Source: Massilia agrisoli | GTDB lineage: Bacteria > Pseudomonadota > Gammaproteobacteria > Burkholderiales > Burkholderiaceae_D | Direction: 5' to 3' | Assembly: GCF_020831365.1 (NCBI RefSeq) | Contig: NZ_JAJHPV010000020.1 | Span: 372,001 to 436,000, forward strand | Length of the DNA: 64,000 nucleotides | In this document: piece after piece, positions 41,979 to 49,801 of the stretch | How positions within the stretch are numbered: the stretch's first letter is position 1 | How the letters are laid out: the number at the start of each line of letters is the position of its first letter | Notes under the pieces: generated by a model | What the model saw: the letters and a program-made list of their open reading frames with translations, nothing else | Told to the model about the DNA's origin: nothing | The model's database searches: none | Made by a program: the position numbers and the translations under genes

Positions 41979-42070
41979 CTTGTCTTCGCCGCAGTACGCG
42001 ATTGTCGCAAGACAGAAATACCAGACCACACTTGTGCTGCTTTGGCAGCCAAGGGCTCGATTAGAACACC

Positions 42071-42162
<92 letters not shown>

Positions 42163-42170
42163 CATTTGAA

Positions 42171-42204
42171 AAAGCCCTTGAATTTCAAGGGCTTTTTCTT
42201 TTTT
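42171..42204 (+). terminator. Rho-independent terminator after tRNA-Ser
   Basis: AAAGCCCTTGAA (42171-42182) pairs with TTCAAGGGCTTT (42184-42195), followed by a T-rich tract to 42204. It starts 10 bases after the tRNA CCA. Confidence 0.93.
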
Positions 42205-42273
42205 GGTTCCATGGGCACTTCGATCGTCCAGCGTAATCCAGCAAAATCCTAAAACAGGAGTCGACCGTGCAGG

Positions 42274-42747
42274 TCATGGTCGAGCCGCCGGTCGAGTTGG
42301 CGAAGACTTCGCATCGGACGGCTGGCTGATCGGGCGGGCGCTACACGCAGCGTGCATCTCCGCCACCCCGCCAAGCTTCGCGTCTGTGTAGATGATTGAG
42401 CATTCCGTCGCGCTGTCTGGCATGCGCTTTGAAATCTGAATAGCGCCGCCGCCATCGTATGTGCAATAGAGCCACTTCTCATCGTCACCGCCAAAGATCC
42501 ATTTTTGAACGCCAACCCCTTTAGTCTTGTCGGTCTTGAACGGGACGAGATAGGTCATCGAGTCGGGTGGGCCGGCCATCATGCCAAATCCAGTCAAACG
42601 AACGAAGGACGGGTTGTACCCTGTCCAACCCGTAGGAGCGTGCACGTTGACAGCGTCTTTTTGCAGAATCAGCGGGCATGATGTTTTCGGCTCGGAGGCG
42701 ACGGCGAAGGGAAGGGCTAGTAGGTACAGGGCAAGTGCGCGCATCAT
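42274..42747 (-). CDS. STY0301-like exported protein, candidate periplasmic immunity partner
   Basis: A 157-residue exported protein with a signal peptide (MRALALYLLALPFAVAS) and a beta-rich mature domain with three cysteines (TSCPLIL, LYCTYDGG, TECSII). It resembles the family called STY0301 in annotations, often found next to BPSL0067-family genes (recalled, not searched). The gene overlaps the end of the upstream BPSL0067-like gene by 4 bases, so they are translationally coupled. A periplasmic protein partnered with a leaderless predicted amidase is the layout of type VI effector-immunity pairs, so immunity is my working inference. The last 25 residues (ARPISQPSDAKSSPTRPAAR) look unrelated to the rest and could be a recombined tail. 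GC content looks lower than in the neighbouring genes. Confidence 0.68.
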   Translation of the reverse strand: MMRALALYLLALPFAVASEPKTSCPLILQKDAVNVHAPTGWTGYNPSFVRLTGFGMMAGPPDSMTYLVPFKTDKTKGVGVQKWIFGGDDEKWLYCTYDGGGAIQISKRMPDSATECSIIYTDAKLGGVAEMHAACSARPISQPSDAKSSPTRPAARP

Positions 42748-43148
42748 TTCATCTCGATCACGTAATAGGCTTCGGCGGCATTGCTCGGGTCGCGCAATGT
42801 CCCGTCACGATGTTTAAGACCAGGCCGGATTAGGCGGGAAGCGACCCAGGGCCTCTTGTCGTCGTTCTTCCATTGGTCCATCACCCATATCGCGTTTCCC
42901 GAATAGGACAGAAAAAACGCGGCATGATTTCCAGTGGGCTTGTTCGGATAGCGCCCGTCGACAAAGGTGGCGATGGCCGTCCCCGGTTGCAATCCACGGC
43001 TGTCCACAACCTTGACCCCTGGCCGCCAAGATGAGGTAGCCAATCCTTTCAAACCCGGCGCTAATGCTTTGATGAGCGCGACGCAATCTCCGCCGTCAAC
43101 CAACGCGTGTCGCTCGAGCGATTGAACTTCTCGATATACGTGTGGCAT
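42744..43148 (-). CDS. BPSL0067-family protein, candidate papain-fold amidase effector
   Basis: A 134-residue protein without a signal peptide. It has the arrangement of NlpC/P60- and CHAP-like cysteine peptidases: Cys22 at the start of a helix in DGGDCVALIKAL, His75 in PTGNHAAFFLSY, and a following polar residue (Asp91 in WVMDQW). It matches what I recall of the BPSL0067 family, which I believe is related to the Tae2 type VI amidase effectors that cleave peptidoglycan cross-links; this needs a profile search. GGAGG precedes the ATG. No type VI structural genes (tss, hcp, vgrG) are in the window, so delivery would depend on a system elsewhere, or it may serve another cell-wall role. Confidence 0.7.
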   Translation of the reverse strand: MPHVYREVQSLERHALVDGGDCVALIKALAPGLKGLATSSWRPGVKVVDSRGLQPGTAIATFVDGRYPNKPTGNHAAFFLSYSGNAIWVMDQWKNDDKRPWVASRLIRPGLKHRDGTLRDPSNAAEAYYVIEMK

Positions 43149-43331
43149 TTAGACCTCCGGCTTTTCGTCAAGCGATCACTTTGGAGGAGGCGGAAAATGT
43201 TGACGTGCTCTAGCGCAATAGAAGGCAGCTAGCCTCTTGCCGCTTCGCAAAAACGAGTCTCTAACGCATCAAGGGGGGAGGGGGGCTTGCTCGGTTGCGC
43301 TTTATCTGTTGCAGCGCCGGGCCCGGCCAGG

Positions 43332-43868
43332 CTAGCGCGCAACGGGCTTCTTGCCAAGCTTGCGCTGCAGTGTGCGGCGATGCATGTTCAATGCGCGCGC
43401 GGTGGACGAAATGTTCCCGTCATGTTCGGCGAGAACGCGCTGGATGTGTTCCCATTCCAGTCGGTCCACCGTCAGCGGCACCGGCGCTCTCGCGGAATCG
43501 GCCGCCCCGTCACCATCCGGGCTGGCCTTGAGCGCCGACAAAATCGAATCCACGTTCGCAGGCTTGGCCAGGTAATCGTCGGCGCCGAGCTTGATCGCCT
43601 GGACGGTCGTCGCAATGCTCGCGTACCCGGTCAGCACCAGCATGCTCGCGTGCGGCAATGCCTTGCGCAAGGGGACAATCCACTGCAAGCCCGAATCCTT
43701 CGCGAGATGCAGGTCGATCGTCACAAAATCAAACGCCGTCGTCGCTGCCGCGAGCAAGGCTTGCTCGCCAGTGTGCGCGACTGTGGTCTCGAAACCGCGC
43801 CGGCCCAGCGACCTCGCCAGTGTCGCGGAGAACACTTCATCATCATCGAGGACCAGGAAGGTCGGCAT
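43332..43868 (-). CDS. Redox response regulator of the RegA/PrrA/ActR/RoxR family
   Basis: A 178-residue two-domain regulator. The receiver domain has acidic residues DDDE (8-11), phospho-acceptor Asp52 (FVTIDLHL), the switch Thr in LVLTGYAS and Lys in YLAKPAN. A short linker leads to a Fis-type helix-turn-helix (HDGNISSTARALNMHRRTLQRKLGKKP), the signature of the RegA group and nearly invariant there. In other proteobacteria this regulator controls respiratory oxidases, photosynthesis, nitrogen and carbon fixation according to redox state. Its start overlaps the kinase stop by one base (TAATG). It is placed divergently from cydAB, its probable target. Confidence 0.92.
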   Translation of the reverse strand: MPTFLVLDDDEVFSATLARSLGRRGFETTVAHTGEQALLAAATTAFDFVTIDLHLAKDSGLQWIVPLRKALPHASMLVLTGYASIATTVQAIKLGADDYLAKPANVDSILSALKASPDGDGAADSARAPVPLTVDRLEWEHIQRVLAEHDGNISSTARALNMHRRTLQRKLGKKPVAR

Positions 43869-45130
43869 TATGCGAGCGGAAGCGAAATCGCTGCAAGCGT
43901 CCCGCCGGCAGCGGTCGAGGACAATCGAATCTCCGCACCGATCTGCCGCGCGGTCGCAAAAGCCAGCATCAGTCCCATTCCCTGTCCGCCCGTCGTGCTG
44001 CTGACCTGGTCATGGCCGAGTTGCTTTAACAGGTCGGGCGCGATGCCCGCGCCATGATCTTGTATGCGAATGGTGGCGGTGTGCGCGTCTACGCTTAGCG
44101 ACAGCGAAATCGGCGTATCGCCAGGTGCTGCGGCGCGCGCGGCATTGTCAAGCAGGGTCAACAAAATCTGTCCGACAGCCCCCGTGTTGGCGATGCGCGC
44201 GTCGCTTTGCGCCAGCGCCAGTTCGAGCCGGGCGCCGGGGTGGCGCAGGCGCCAGCCTTCGATAAAGCGTGCCAGCCATTGGCCAATGACGACGGTGTGC
44301 GCAGCCGACGCCGCATCCGCGCCGGCGTGCTTGCCGAGCCGGTCGAGCGATGTTTTGCACACGGCGATTTGCGTTTCGATTGCGGCGAGGTCGTCGCGGA
44401 ACTGCATCAGCGATGGATGCTTCTTCATTTCATGCAGCAGGTCGCCCGCTATCACGGCGATCGTTGCAAGCGGTGTGCCGATCTCGTGCGCTGCGCTGGC
44501 CGCTTGGGTGCCCAGGGCGACGATTTGCTCGTTCTGCAGGTGCTGCTGGCGCGCGCGCGCCAGTTGGGCGTCGCGCTCGCGCAGGGTGCTCGACATGCGC
44601 GCAACGAACCACGTAATGAGCGCGGCGGACAAGGCGAAATTCGCCCACATGCCGGCCAGGTGATAGGTGAAAGCGCGTTCGCCGGGGACGATTTGCAGCG
44701 GCACGTACAAGGTCATCATCAGCGAATAACATGCCAGGGAAAATATGGCCAGCAACAGCGAGAAGCCCCACGGCAGGATCGCAGCCGCAACGGCAAGCGC
44801 GGGGAGGTAAACGGAGACGAACGGGTTGGTCGCGCCGCCCGAGAAAAACAGCAGGCTGGATAAAGCCAGCAGATCGACGAAGAGCTGGATGAACAAGGTC
44901 CCGTCTCCCGTCAGGCGGGCTTTACGCAAACTCCACCAGGTCCACGCGTTAAATGCGGCCAGCAAAACGATCACGGTCAGCATCGGCGCCAGCGGCAAGT
45001 CAATGCCCAGCCACCAGTGCGCCGTCGCCACTGCGCTGAACTGGCCGGTGATGGCGATTACGCGCATCCACATGAGCCGGCGCAGGATTTCGTGCTGCGG
45101 CAAAGCTTTCGGGGCAGGGGAGAAGATCAT
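43868..45130 (-). CDS. Redox sensor histidine kinase of the RegB/PrrB/ActS/RoxS family
   Basis: A 420-residue kinase. About six membrane helices (residues 24-180) include the quinone-binding-type motif GGATNPF (98-104), equivalent to GGTxNPF in RegB. The H-box is ASAAHEIGTPLATIAVIAGD with His215, and Cys258 in IAVCKTSL sits where the redox-active cysteine of RegB lies. The C-terminal HATPase domain has DHGAGI and GQGMGLMLAF. All three RegB hallmarks are therefore present. I chose ATG 45130, although its upstream has a TATAAT so close that transcription could start at or near the ATG; the frame continues to 45187. It probably phosphorylates the overlapping RegA-type regulator. Confidence 0.92.
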   Translation of the reverse strand: MIFSPAPKALPQHEILRRLMWMRVIAITGQFSAVATAHWWLGIDLPLAPMLTVIVLLAAFNAWTWWSLRKARLTGDGTLFIQLFVDLLALSSLLFFSGGATNPFVSVYLPALAVAAAILPWGFSLLLAIFSLACYSLMMTLYVPLQIVPGERAFTYHLAGMWANFALSAALITWFVARMSSTLRERDAQLARARQQHLQNEQIVALGTQAASAAHEIGTPLATIAVIAGDLLHEMKKHPSLMQFRDDLAAIETQIAVCKTSLDRLGKHAGADAASAAHTVVIGQWLARFIEGWRLRHPGARLELALAQSDARIANTGAVGQILLTLLDNAARAAAPGDTPISLSLSVDAHTATIRIQDHGAGIAPDLLKQLGHDQVSSTTGGQGMGLMLAFATARQIGAEIRLSSTAAGGTLAAISLPLA

Positions 45131-45136
45131 GGTCCG

Positions 45137-45142
45137 ATTATA
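45137..45142 (-). promoter_or_regulatory. Possible -10 of the regB-regA promoter, unusually close to the start codon
   Basis: The minus strand reads TATAAT ending 6 bases before ATG 45130, which would give a leaderless or near-leaderless mRNA. The -35 position is GC-rich and poor. It may instead be chance, or translation may begin downstream. Confidence 0.35.
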
Positions 45143-45170
45143 TCGGAGCGCATAGCGAGGGCGGCAGGGT

Positions 45171-45185
45171 GCGACGTTATGACGC
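45171..45185. promoter_or_regulatory. RegA-type binding box between regBA and cydAB
   Basis: GCGACGTTATGACGC matches the published RegA consensus GNG(G/A)C(A/G)TTNNGNCGC (as I recall it) at every defined position. It lies 24 bases upstream of a likely cydA -10 and 41 bases upstream of the regB start, so it could serve cydAB activation and autoregulation. Confidence 0.7.
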
Positions 45186-45209
45186 ATTCCCCGCGCGCGC
45201 GTGAGTCCC

Positions 45210-45215
45210 TATGAT
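45210..45215 (+). promoter_or_regulatory. Probable -10 of the cydAB promoter
   Basis: TATGAT, 45 bases before the cydA GTG. The -35 position at 17-base spacing reads TTCCCC, a poor match, as expected for an activator-dependent promoter with the RegA box just upstream. Confidence 0.5.
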
Positions 45216-45259
45216 GAAAACGAATCTGGATAAACAGGTCATTTCTCACGGAGAGCGCT

Positions 45260-46627
45260 GTGGTTGATCCCCTTATGCTGGCCCGCATTCAGTTTGCGGG
45301 AAATATCACTTTCCATATCCTGTTCCCGACGATTTCCATCGCATTGGGCTGGGTACTGCTGTTCTTTAAGCTTCGCCACAATAAAACCGGCGACGCAAAA
45401 TGGGCCGAGGCTTATCAGTTCTGGGTCAAGATATTTGCGCTGACATTCGCGCTTGGCGTGGTATCCGGAATTACCATGAGCTTCCAGTTCGGTACCAACT
45501 GGCCGGGCTTCATGGAAACGGTCGGGAATATCGCCGGCCCGCTGCTGGCGTACGAAGTATTAACCGCCTTCTTCCTCGAAGCGACTTTCCTCGGGATTAT
45601 GCTGTTCGGCGCCCAGCGCGTGTCGAACAAAGTGCATACGATCGCCACCTGCCTGGTGGCGGGCGGCACCACCCTGTCAGCCTTCTGGATCATCGCGCTC
45701 AATTCATGGATGCACACGCCGGCCGGCTTTGAGATGATCAATGGCCAGGCCCATGCCACCGACTGGCTGGCGATCGTGTTCAATCCTTCCATGCCATACC
45801 GCCTGACCCACATGCTGATTGCGTCGGGCTTGACGGTGTCGTTCCTCATTGCGGGTATTTCGGCTTATCGCTGGCTGCGCCACGATCGCACCCCGGCGGT
45901 AATGTCGGCGCTCAAAACCGGTGTCGTGCTGGCGGCATTGCTGATTCCGGTGCAGATCCTCGTCGGCGACATGCATGGCTTAAATACGCTCAAACACCAG
46001 CCGGCGAAGGTGGCCGCGATGGAAGGCATCTGGGAAACCGAGCGCGGCGCGCCGCTGCTGTTGTTCGCGCTTCCCGATGCAACGCAACGGACCAATCACT
46101 TCGAGCTCGCCGTGCCCAATATGGCCAGCATCATCCTGACGCATGAACTGGACGGCGAACTGCAGGGCGTCAATGCATTCGGCGACAAGCACCCGCCGGT
46201 GGCCCCCGTGTTCTGGGCGTTCCGCGTGATGGTTGGCGTGGGCATGCTGATGCTGGCCACCGCGTGGCTGGCCGCCTGGCAGCTGCGGCGCGCCGGCGAT
46301 GTCAGGCCCTGGGTGGCGCGTGCCCTTGTCGCCATGAGTTTTTCCGGCTGGGTCGCCACCGTGGCGGGCTGGTATGTCACCGAGATTGGCCGGCAACCCT
46401 ACCTGGTGTACGGCGTCCTCACCACCGCGCAGGCTGCCTCGCCCGTGCCCACGGCAATGGTCGCCGCCACGCTGGCCATGTACCTGGCGCTGTACGCCTC
46501 GCTCATCGTGGCCTACGTCACGGTCCTGTTCCACCTCGCGCGCAAGGCCGGAGCGGGGAAGGGGGCCCAGCCCGTCTATCCGGCGCCGGGGCTGCCTGTC
46601 CCGCAATCACAACTGGTTAATTTCTAG
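45260..46627 (+). CDS. cydA: Cytochrome bd-type ubiquinol oxidase subunit I (CioA/CydA)
   Basis: Large subunit of a quinol:O2 oxidoreductase in the inner membrane, 455 residues. Heme ligand His19 lies in FHILFPTISIALG, a second His in the RLTHMLIASGLT segment, and the Met ligand in FWAFRVMVGVGM. The quinol-site GRQPYLVYGVLTT motif follows. It is shorter than E. coli CydA (522), indicating a short Q-loop, as in the cyanide-insensitive oxidase subgroup. The start is GTG with GGAGAG upstream. It forms an operon with cydB, 6 bases apart, and is probably controlled by the divergent RegBA-type system. The oxidase would sustain respiration at low oxygen or when heme-copper oxidases are inhibited. 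Confidence 0.95.
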   Translation: MVDPLMLARIQFAGNITFHILFPTISIALGWVLLFFKLRHNKTGDAKWAEAYQFWVKIFALTFALGVVSGITMSFQFGTNWPGFMETVGNIAGPLLAYEVLTAFFLEATFLGIMLFGAQRVSNKVHTIATCLVAGGTTLSAFWIIALNSWMHTPAGFEMINGQAHATDWLAIVFNPSMPYRLTHMLIASGLTVSFLIAGISAYRWLRHDRTPAVMSALKTGVVLAALLIPVQILVGDMHGLNTLKHQPAKVAAMEGIWETERGAPLLLFALPDATQRTNHFELAVPNMASIILTHELDGELQGVNAFGDKHPPVAPVFWAFRVMVGVGMLMLATAWLAAWQLRRAGDVRPWVARALVAMSFSGWVATVAGWYVTEIGRQPYLVYGVLTTAQAASPVPTAMVAATLAMYLALYASLIVAYVTVLFHLARKAGAGKGAQPVYPAPGLPVPQSQLVNF

Positions 46628-46633
46628 GAGTCC

Positions 46634-47659
46634 ATGATGCCTGACCTGTCCCAACCCGCCGGCTGGCTGCCGCTGGTGTTCCTCGCCCTGATGGGGGTGG
46701 CAATGCTGGCGTATGTCATCCTTGATGGCTTTGACCTCGGCGTCGGCATCCTCCTGCGGCGCGCAGGCGATGATGACAAGGACACCATGATCGCGTCGAT
46801 CGGCCCATTCTGGGATGCCAACGAAACCTGGCTCGTGCTTGGGGTCGGGCTGCTGCTGGTGGCATTTCCGATGGCGCATGGCGTCATCTTGGGCGAGCTG
46901 TATTTCCCCGTCGCGCTGATGCTGTTAGGCCTGATCCTGCGCGGCGTCGCTTTCGATTTCCGGGTAAAAGCGCGGGACGACCACAAACACGCATGGAACA
47001 TGGCGTTCTATGGCGGCTCGGTGCTGGCCACGTTCGCGCAAGGGCTGATGATCGGGCTTTACATCGTCGGTTTCAATTATGGCCCGCCGCAACTGGCGTT
47101 CGCCGTCTTCACGGCGCTAGGCCTGCTCGCCGGTTATGCGTTGCTGGGCGCCACCTGGCTGATCATGAAAACAGAAGGCGAACTGCAACTGCGCGCTGTC
47201 GCCTGGGCGCGTGGCAGCGTGCTGCTGTGTGCCATGGGCGTGGCGGCAGTGTCGGTGGCCACGCCCCTGGTAAGCCAGCAGATATTCAACAAGTGGTTCT
47301 CCTTCCCGGAGATCTTGCTGCTTGCGCCCATTCCAGCGGTAACAGCCGGATTATTCATCCTCACCTATCTCACTTTGCGCCGGCTTCCGGCTTTGCTCGC
47401 CGCCGGCAATCACGCATTCTGCTGGGTACCGTTTGCGGCCACCGTCGGGACTTTCCTGCTGGCGTTTAATGGCCTGGCCTACAGCCTCTTTCCATACCTG
47501 CTGGTGGACCGGATGACAATCTGGCAGGCGGCTAGCGCGCCTGAGTCGCTGGAGATCATCCTGGTCGGGGTTGTGGTCGTGCTGCCAACGATTATTGGCT
47601 ACACCGTCTTTTCGTACCGGGTGTTCTGGGGGAAGGCGAGGGCGCTCAGCTACGCGTGA
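46634..47659 (+). CDS. cydB: Cytochrome bd-type ubiquinol oxidase subunit II (CioB/CydB)
   Basis: Second subunit of the bd oxidase, 341 residues with about eight to nine membrane helices. Typical segments are ILDGFDLGVGILL near the N-terminus, IGPFWDANETWLVLGVGLLLVAFP, LGLILRGVAFDFR, and the C-terminal TIIGYTVFSYRVFWGK. Two ATG codons occur at 46634 and 46637; TAGGAG is better spaced for the second. No small CydX-like gene is seen after it. Confidence 0.95.
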   Translation: MMPDLSQPAGWLPLVFLALMGVAMLAYVILDGFDLGVGILLRRAGDDDKDTMIASIGPFWDANETWLVLGVGLLLVAFPMAHGVILGELYFPVALMLLGLILRGVAFDFRVKARDDHKHAWNMAFYGGSVLATFAQGLMIGLYIVGFNYGPPQLAFAVFTALGLLAGYALLGATWLIMKTEGELQLRAVAWARGSVLLCAMGVAAVSVATPLVSQQIFNKWFSFPEILLLAPIPAVTAGLFILTYLTLRRLPALLAAGNHAFCWVPFAATVGTFLLAFNGLAYSLFPYLLVDRMTIWQAASAPESLEIILVGVVVVLPTIIGYTVFSYRVFWGKARALSYA

Positions 47660-47994
47660 TGGCGGCCGACGTGTTCCAAATCGGTGCATTCCAGCACTAA
47701 TCCGGTGCGCCGCCACGCGTACCTGAGGGCGCCATACAACACCCTGGCAGAATCGTGACAATGTGCAACAATTCCGCAGCGCAAGATAGTAGTATGGCGT
47801 CTCCAGGCCGCAAAAGCGCAAGCAGAGCCGGTCATCAAGGCGCCCGCGCCCGGACCTAACCCCCGTCCACGTACATGATCCTGAAACCGCCGGCCACCAG
47901 CCAGCGTGTCTCTGCGCATCCGTATCTCGCGCCTTGCAGTTGCCCGCGCCCGAGCGCGTTGTTGCGGTCGAAATCCTTACTCTATAGGTGCCTC
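47660..47994. other. 335-base intergenic region without a recognisable gene
   Basis: Open frames here are short and unsupported, and I find no CydX-like peptide, repeat or clear terminator. It presumably holds the promoter of the chemoreceptor gene at 47995; no sigma-28-type promoter could be recognised. Confidence 0.6.
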
Positions 47995-49662
47995 ATGTTC
48001 CGGAATGTGACAGTCAAAGTCCGCTTTGCGGTTGTCGTTGGTTTGCTCTGCGTTATTGCCGGCGTGATTTCGCTCACCGGCCTGTCAGCGCTGGGCGAAA
48101 CGAACAAGTCAATCGAGACGATCTACAAAGACCGCCTGGTCGCACTTGGCCAGCTGCACAGCATGCTAACGCTCAACCAGCAGAACCAGCTCTCCGTGGC
48201 CAAGAGCGTCCTGCTGACCGGCGACCAGCAGCAGGAAGAGGCGCGCCGCGTCACCGAGCGTATCGAAGCCATCAACACGTTGTGGAAAGCGTACAGCATC
48301 ACCTACCTGACGCCGGAAGAAAAAGCGCTCGCCGCACAGTTTGCCGAAGCGCGCGCGAAGTTTGTGGCGGGCAGCCTAACCCCGGCCCTGGCGGCCATGC
48401 GCGCTGGCGATACGCTCGCGCTCCAGGCGATCGTGCAAGGCCCGATGGCCGAGCTGTCCGCGCCGCTTGGCAAAGTGATGGAGCAACTGGTGAGCCTGCA
48501 GCTGGCGATCGGCGAACAGGAATACGCCGCATCGCAGGAACGCTATGAAGCGTCGCGCATCCTTTCCATTTCGCTGACGATCATCGGCGTGCTGGCAGGT
48601 GTTGCGATCGGCGCGTGGATTATCCGCAGCATCACCCGTTCGCTGCATGGCGCGCTGGTGATTGCGCAGAGTGTGGCGGAAGGCGACCTGACGGCGGAGG
48701 TTGCGGTCGACGCAAACGACGAAGTTGGCCGCCTGGTGGCGGCGCTCAAGCAGATGCAGGGCAGCCTGGTCGGTATCGTGCATGAAGTACGTAGCGGCAC
48801 CGACACGATCGCCACTGCGGCAGGCCAGATTGCCGCCGGCACCCTCGACCTGTCGAGCCGCACCGAGGAGCAGGCAAGCTCGCTGGAAGAAACGGCGTCG
48901 TCGATGGAGGAGCTGTCCTCGACCGTGCGCCAGAATGCCGACAACGCGCGCCAGGCCAACCAGATGGCCGTATCGGCTGCGGCAGTGGCCGGCAAGGGCG
49001 GGCAGGTGGTCGCGCAAGTGGTCGAGACCATGGGGGCGATCGATAATTCATCGCGCAAGATCGTCGATATCATCGCAACGATCGATGGCATCGCCTTCCA
49101 GACCAATATCCTCGCCCTGAATGCCGCCGTCGAGGCAGCCCGCGCGGGCGAACAGGGCCGTGGTTTCGCCGTGGTCGCCAGCGAAGTGCGCAATCTGGCC
49201 CAGCGCTCGGCCGTCGCCGCCAAAGAGATCAAGTCGCTGATCGCTGATTCGGTACAGCAGGTCGACACCGGCAACAAGCTCGTTGCCGAGGCTGGCGCGA
49301 CGATGACCGAGGTGGTCGACAGCGTGCGCCGCGTCACCGACATCATGGCCGAGATCATGGCGGCAACCCAGGAGCAAAGCGCTGGCATCGAGCAGGTCAA
49401 CCAGGCCGTCGGGCAGATGGATGAAGTGACCCAGCAGAACGCGGCGCTGGTGGAGGAGGCTTCGGCCGCCGCCGCGTCGATGGACGAGCAGGCCGCGGGC
49501 CTGCTGCGCGTGGTGAGCGTCTTCAAGCTCGCTGGCAAGCCTGAAGCCGCTGCCGCCAAGAAGCCGGCGCCGGCGGTGCGCAAGCCGCAGCCGAAAGCGG
49601 CGCCGCTGCGTGTTGCGCCGCGGGCAGCGCTTGCCACTGCATCGGACTGGGAAGAATTCTGA
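47995..49662 (+). CDS. Methyl-accepting chemotaxis protein with four-helix-bundle sensor domain
   Basis: A 555-residue chemoreceptor. It has an N-terminal membrane helix (about 8-30), a periplasmic all-helical sensor of the 4HB/Tar type (about 32-190; [16 protein letters not shown]), a second membrane helix (about 192-212), HAMP, and a signalling hairpin with the invariant tip [18 protein letters not shown]. It ends in an Ala/Pro/Lys linker and DWEEF, a CheR/CheB tether like that of the receptor at 4113. ATG 47995 with AGGTG upstream is preferred; the frame extends to 47875. No other chemotaxis gene is adjacent; the ligand is unknown. Confidence 0.93.
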   Translation: MFRNVTVKVRFAVVVGLLCVIAGVISLTGLSALGETNKSIETIYKDRLVALGQLHSMLTLNQQNQLSVAKSVLLTGDQQQEEARRVTERIEAINTLWKAYSITYLTPEEKALAAQFAEARAKFVAGSLTPALAAMRAGDTLALQAIVQGPMAELSAPLGKVMEQLVSLQLAIGEQEYAASQERYEASRILSISLTIIGVLAGVAIGAWIIRSITRSLHGALVIAQSVAEGDLTAEVAVDANDEVGRLVAALKQMQGSLVGIVHEVRSGTDTIATAAGQIAAGTLDLSSRTEEQASSLEETASSMEELSSTVRQNADNARQANQMAVSAAAVAGKGGQVVAQVVETMGAIDNSSRKIVDIIATIDGIAFQTNILALNAAVEAARAGEQGRGFAVVASEVRNLAQRSAVAAKEIKSLIADSVQQVDTGNKLVAEAGATMTEVVDSVRRVTDIMAEIMAATQEQSAGIEQVNQAVGQMDEVTQQNAALVEEASAAAASMDEQAAGLLRVVSVFKLAGKPEAAAAKKPAPAVRKPQPKAAPLRVAPRAALATASDWEEF

Positions 49663-49676
49663 AATAAACCACCAAC

Positions 49677-49699
49677 AACCGGCGCGAGCCGGTTTTTTT
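49677..49699 (+). terminator. Rho-independent terminator after the second chemoreceptor
   Basis: AACCGGC-GCGA-GCCGGTT hairpin (49677-49694) followed by T residues to 49699, 15 bases after the stop codon. Confidence 0.92.
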
Positions 49700-49801
49700 A
49701 TGCTGGTTGCGCACCCGCGCATTCTTTGCCTGCCATTCCGATTGCTTCTATACTTCCCACCAGTTTCAAATTCGCATCCTCACACAACGAAAAGGAATTC
49801 A

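Noticed and set aside
43270-43290. G-rich run (GGGGGG A GGGGGG) as a G-quadruplex
   Set aside because: Only two G-runs, insufficient for a classical intramolecular quadruplex.
47660-47720. Small CydX-like gene after cydB
   Set aside because: The only start codon after cydB gives a 13-residue frame with no membrane segment.
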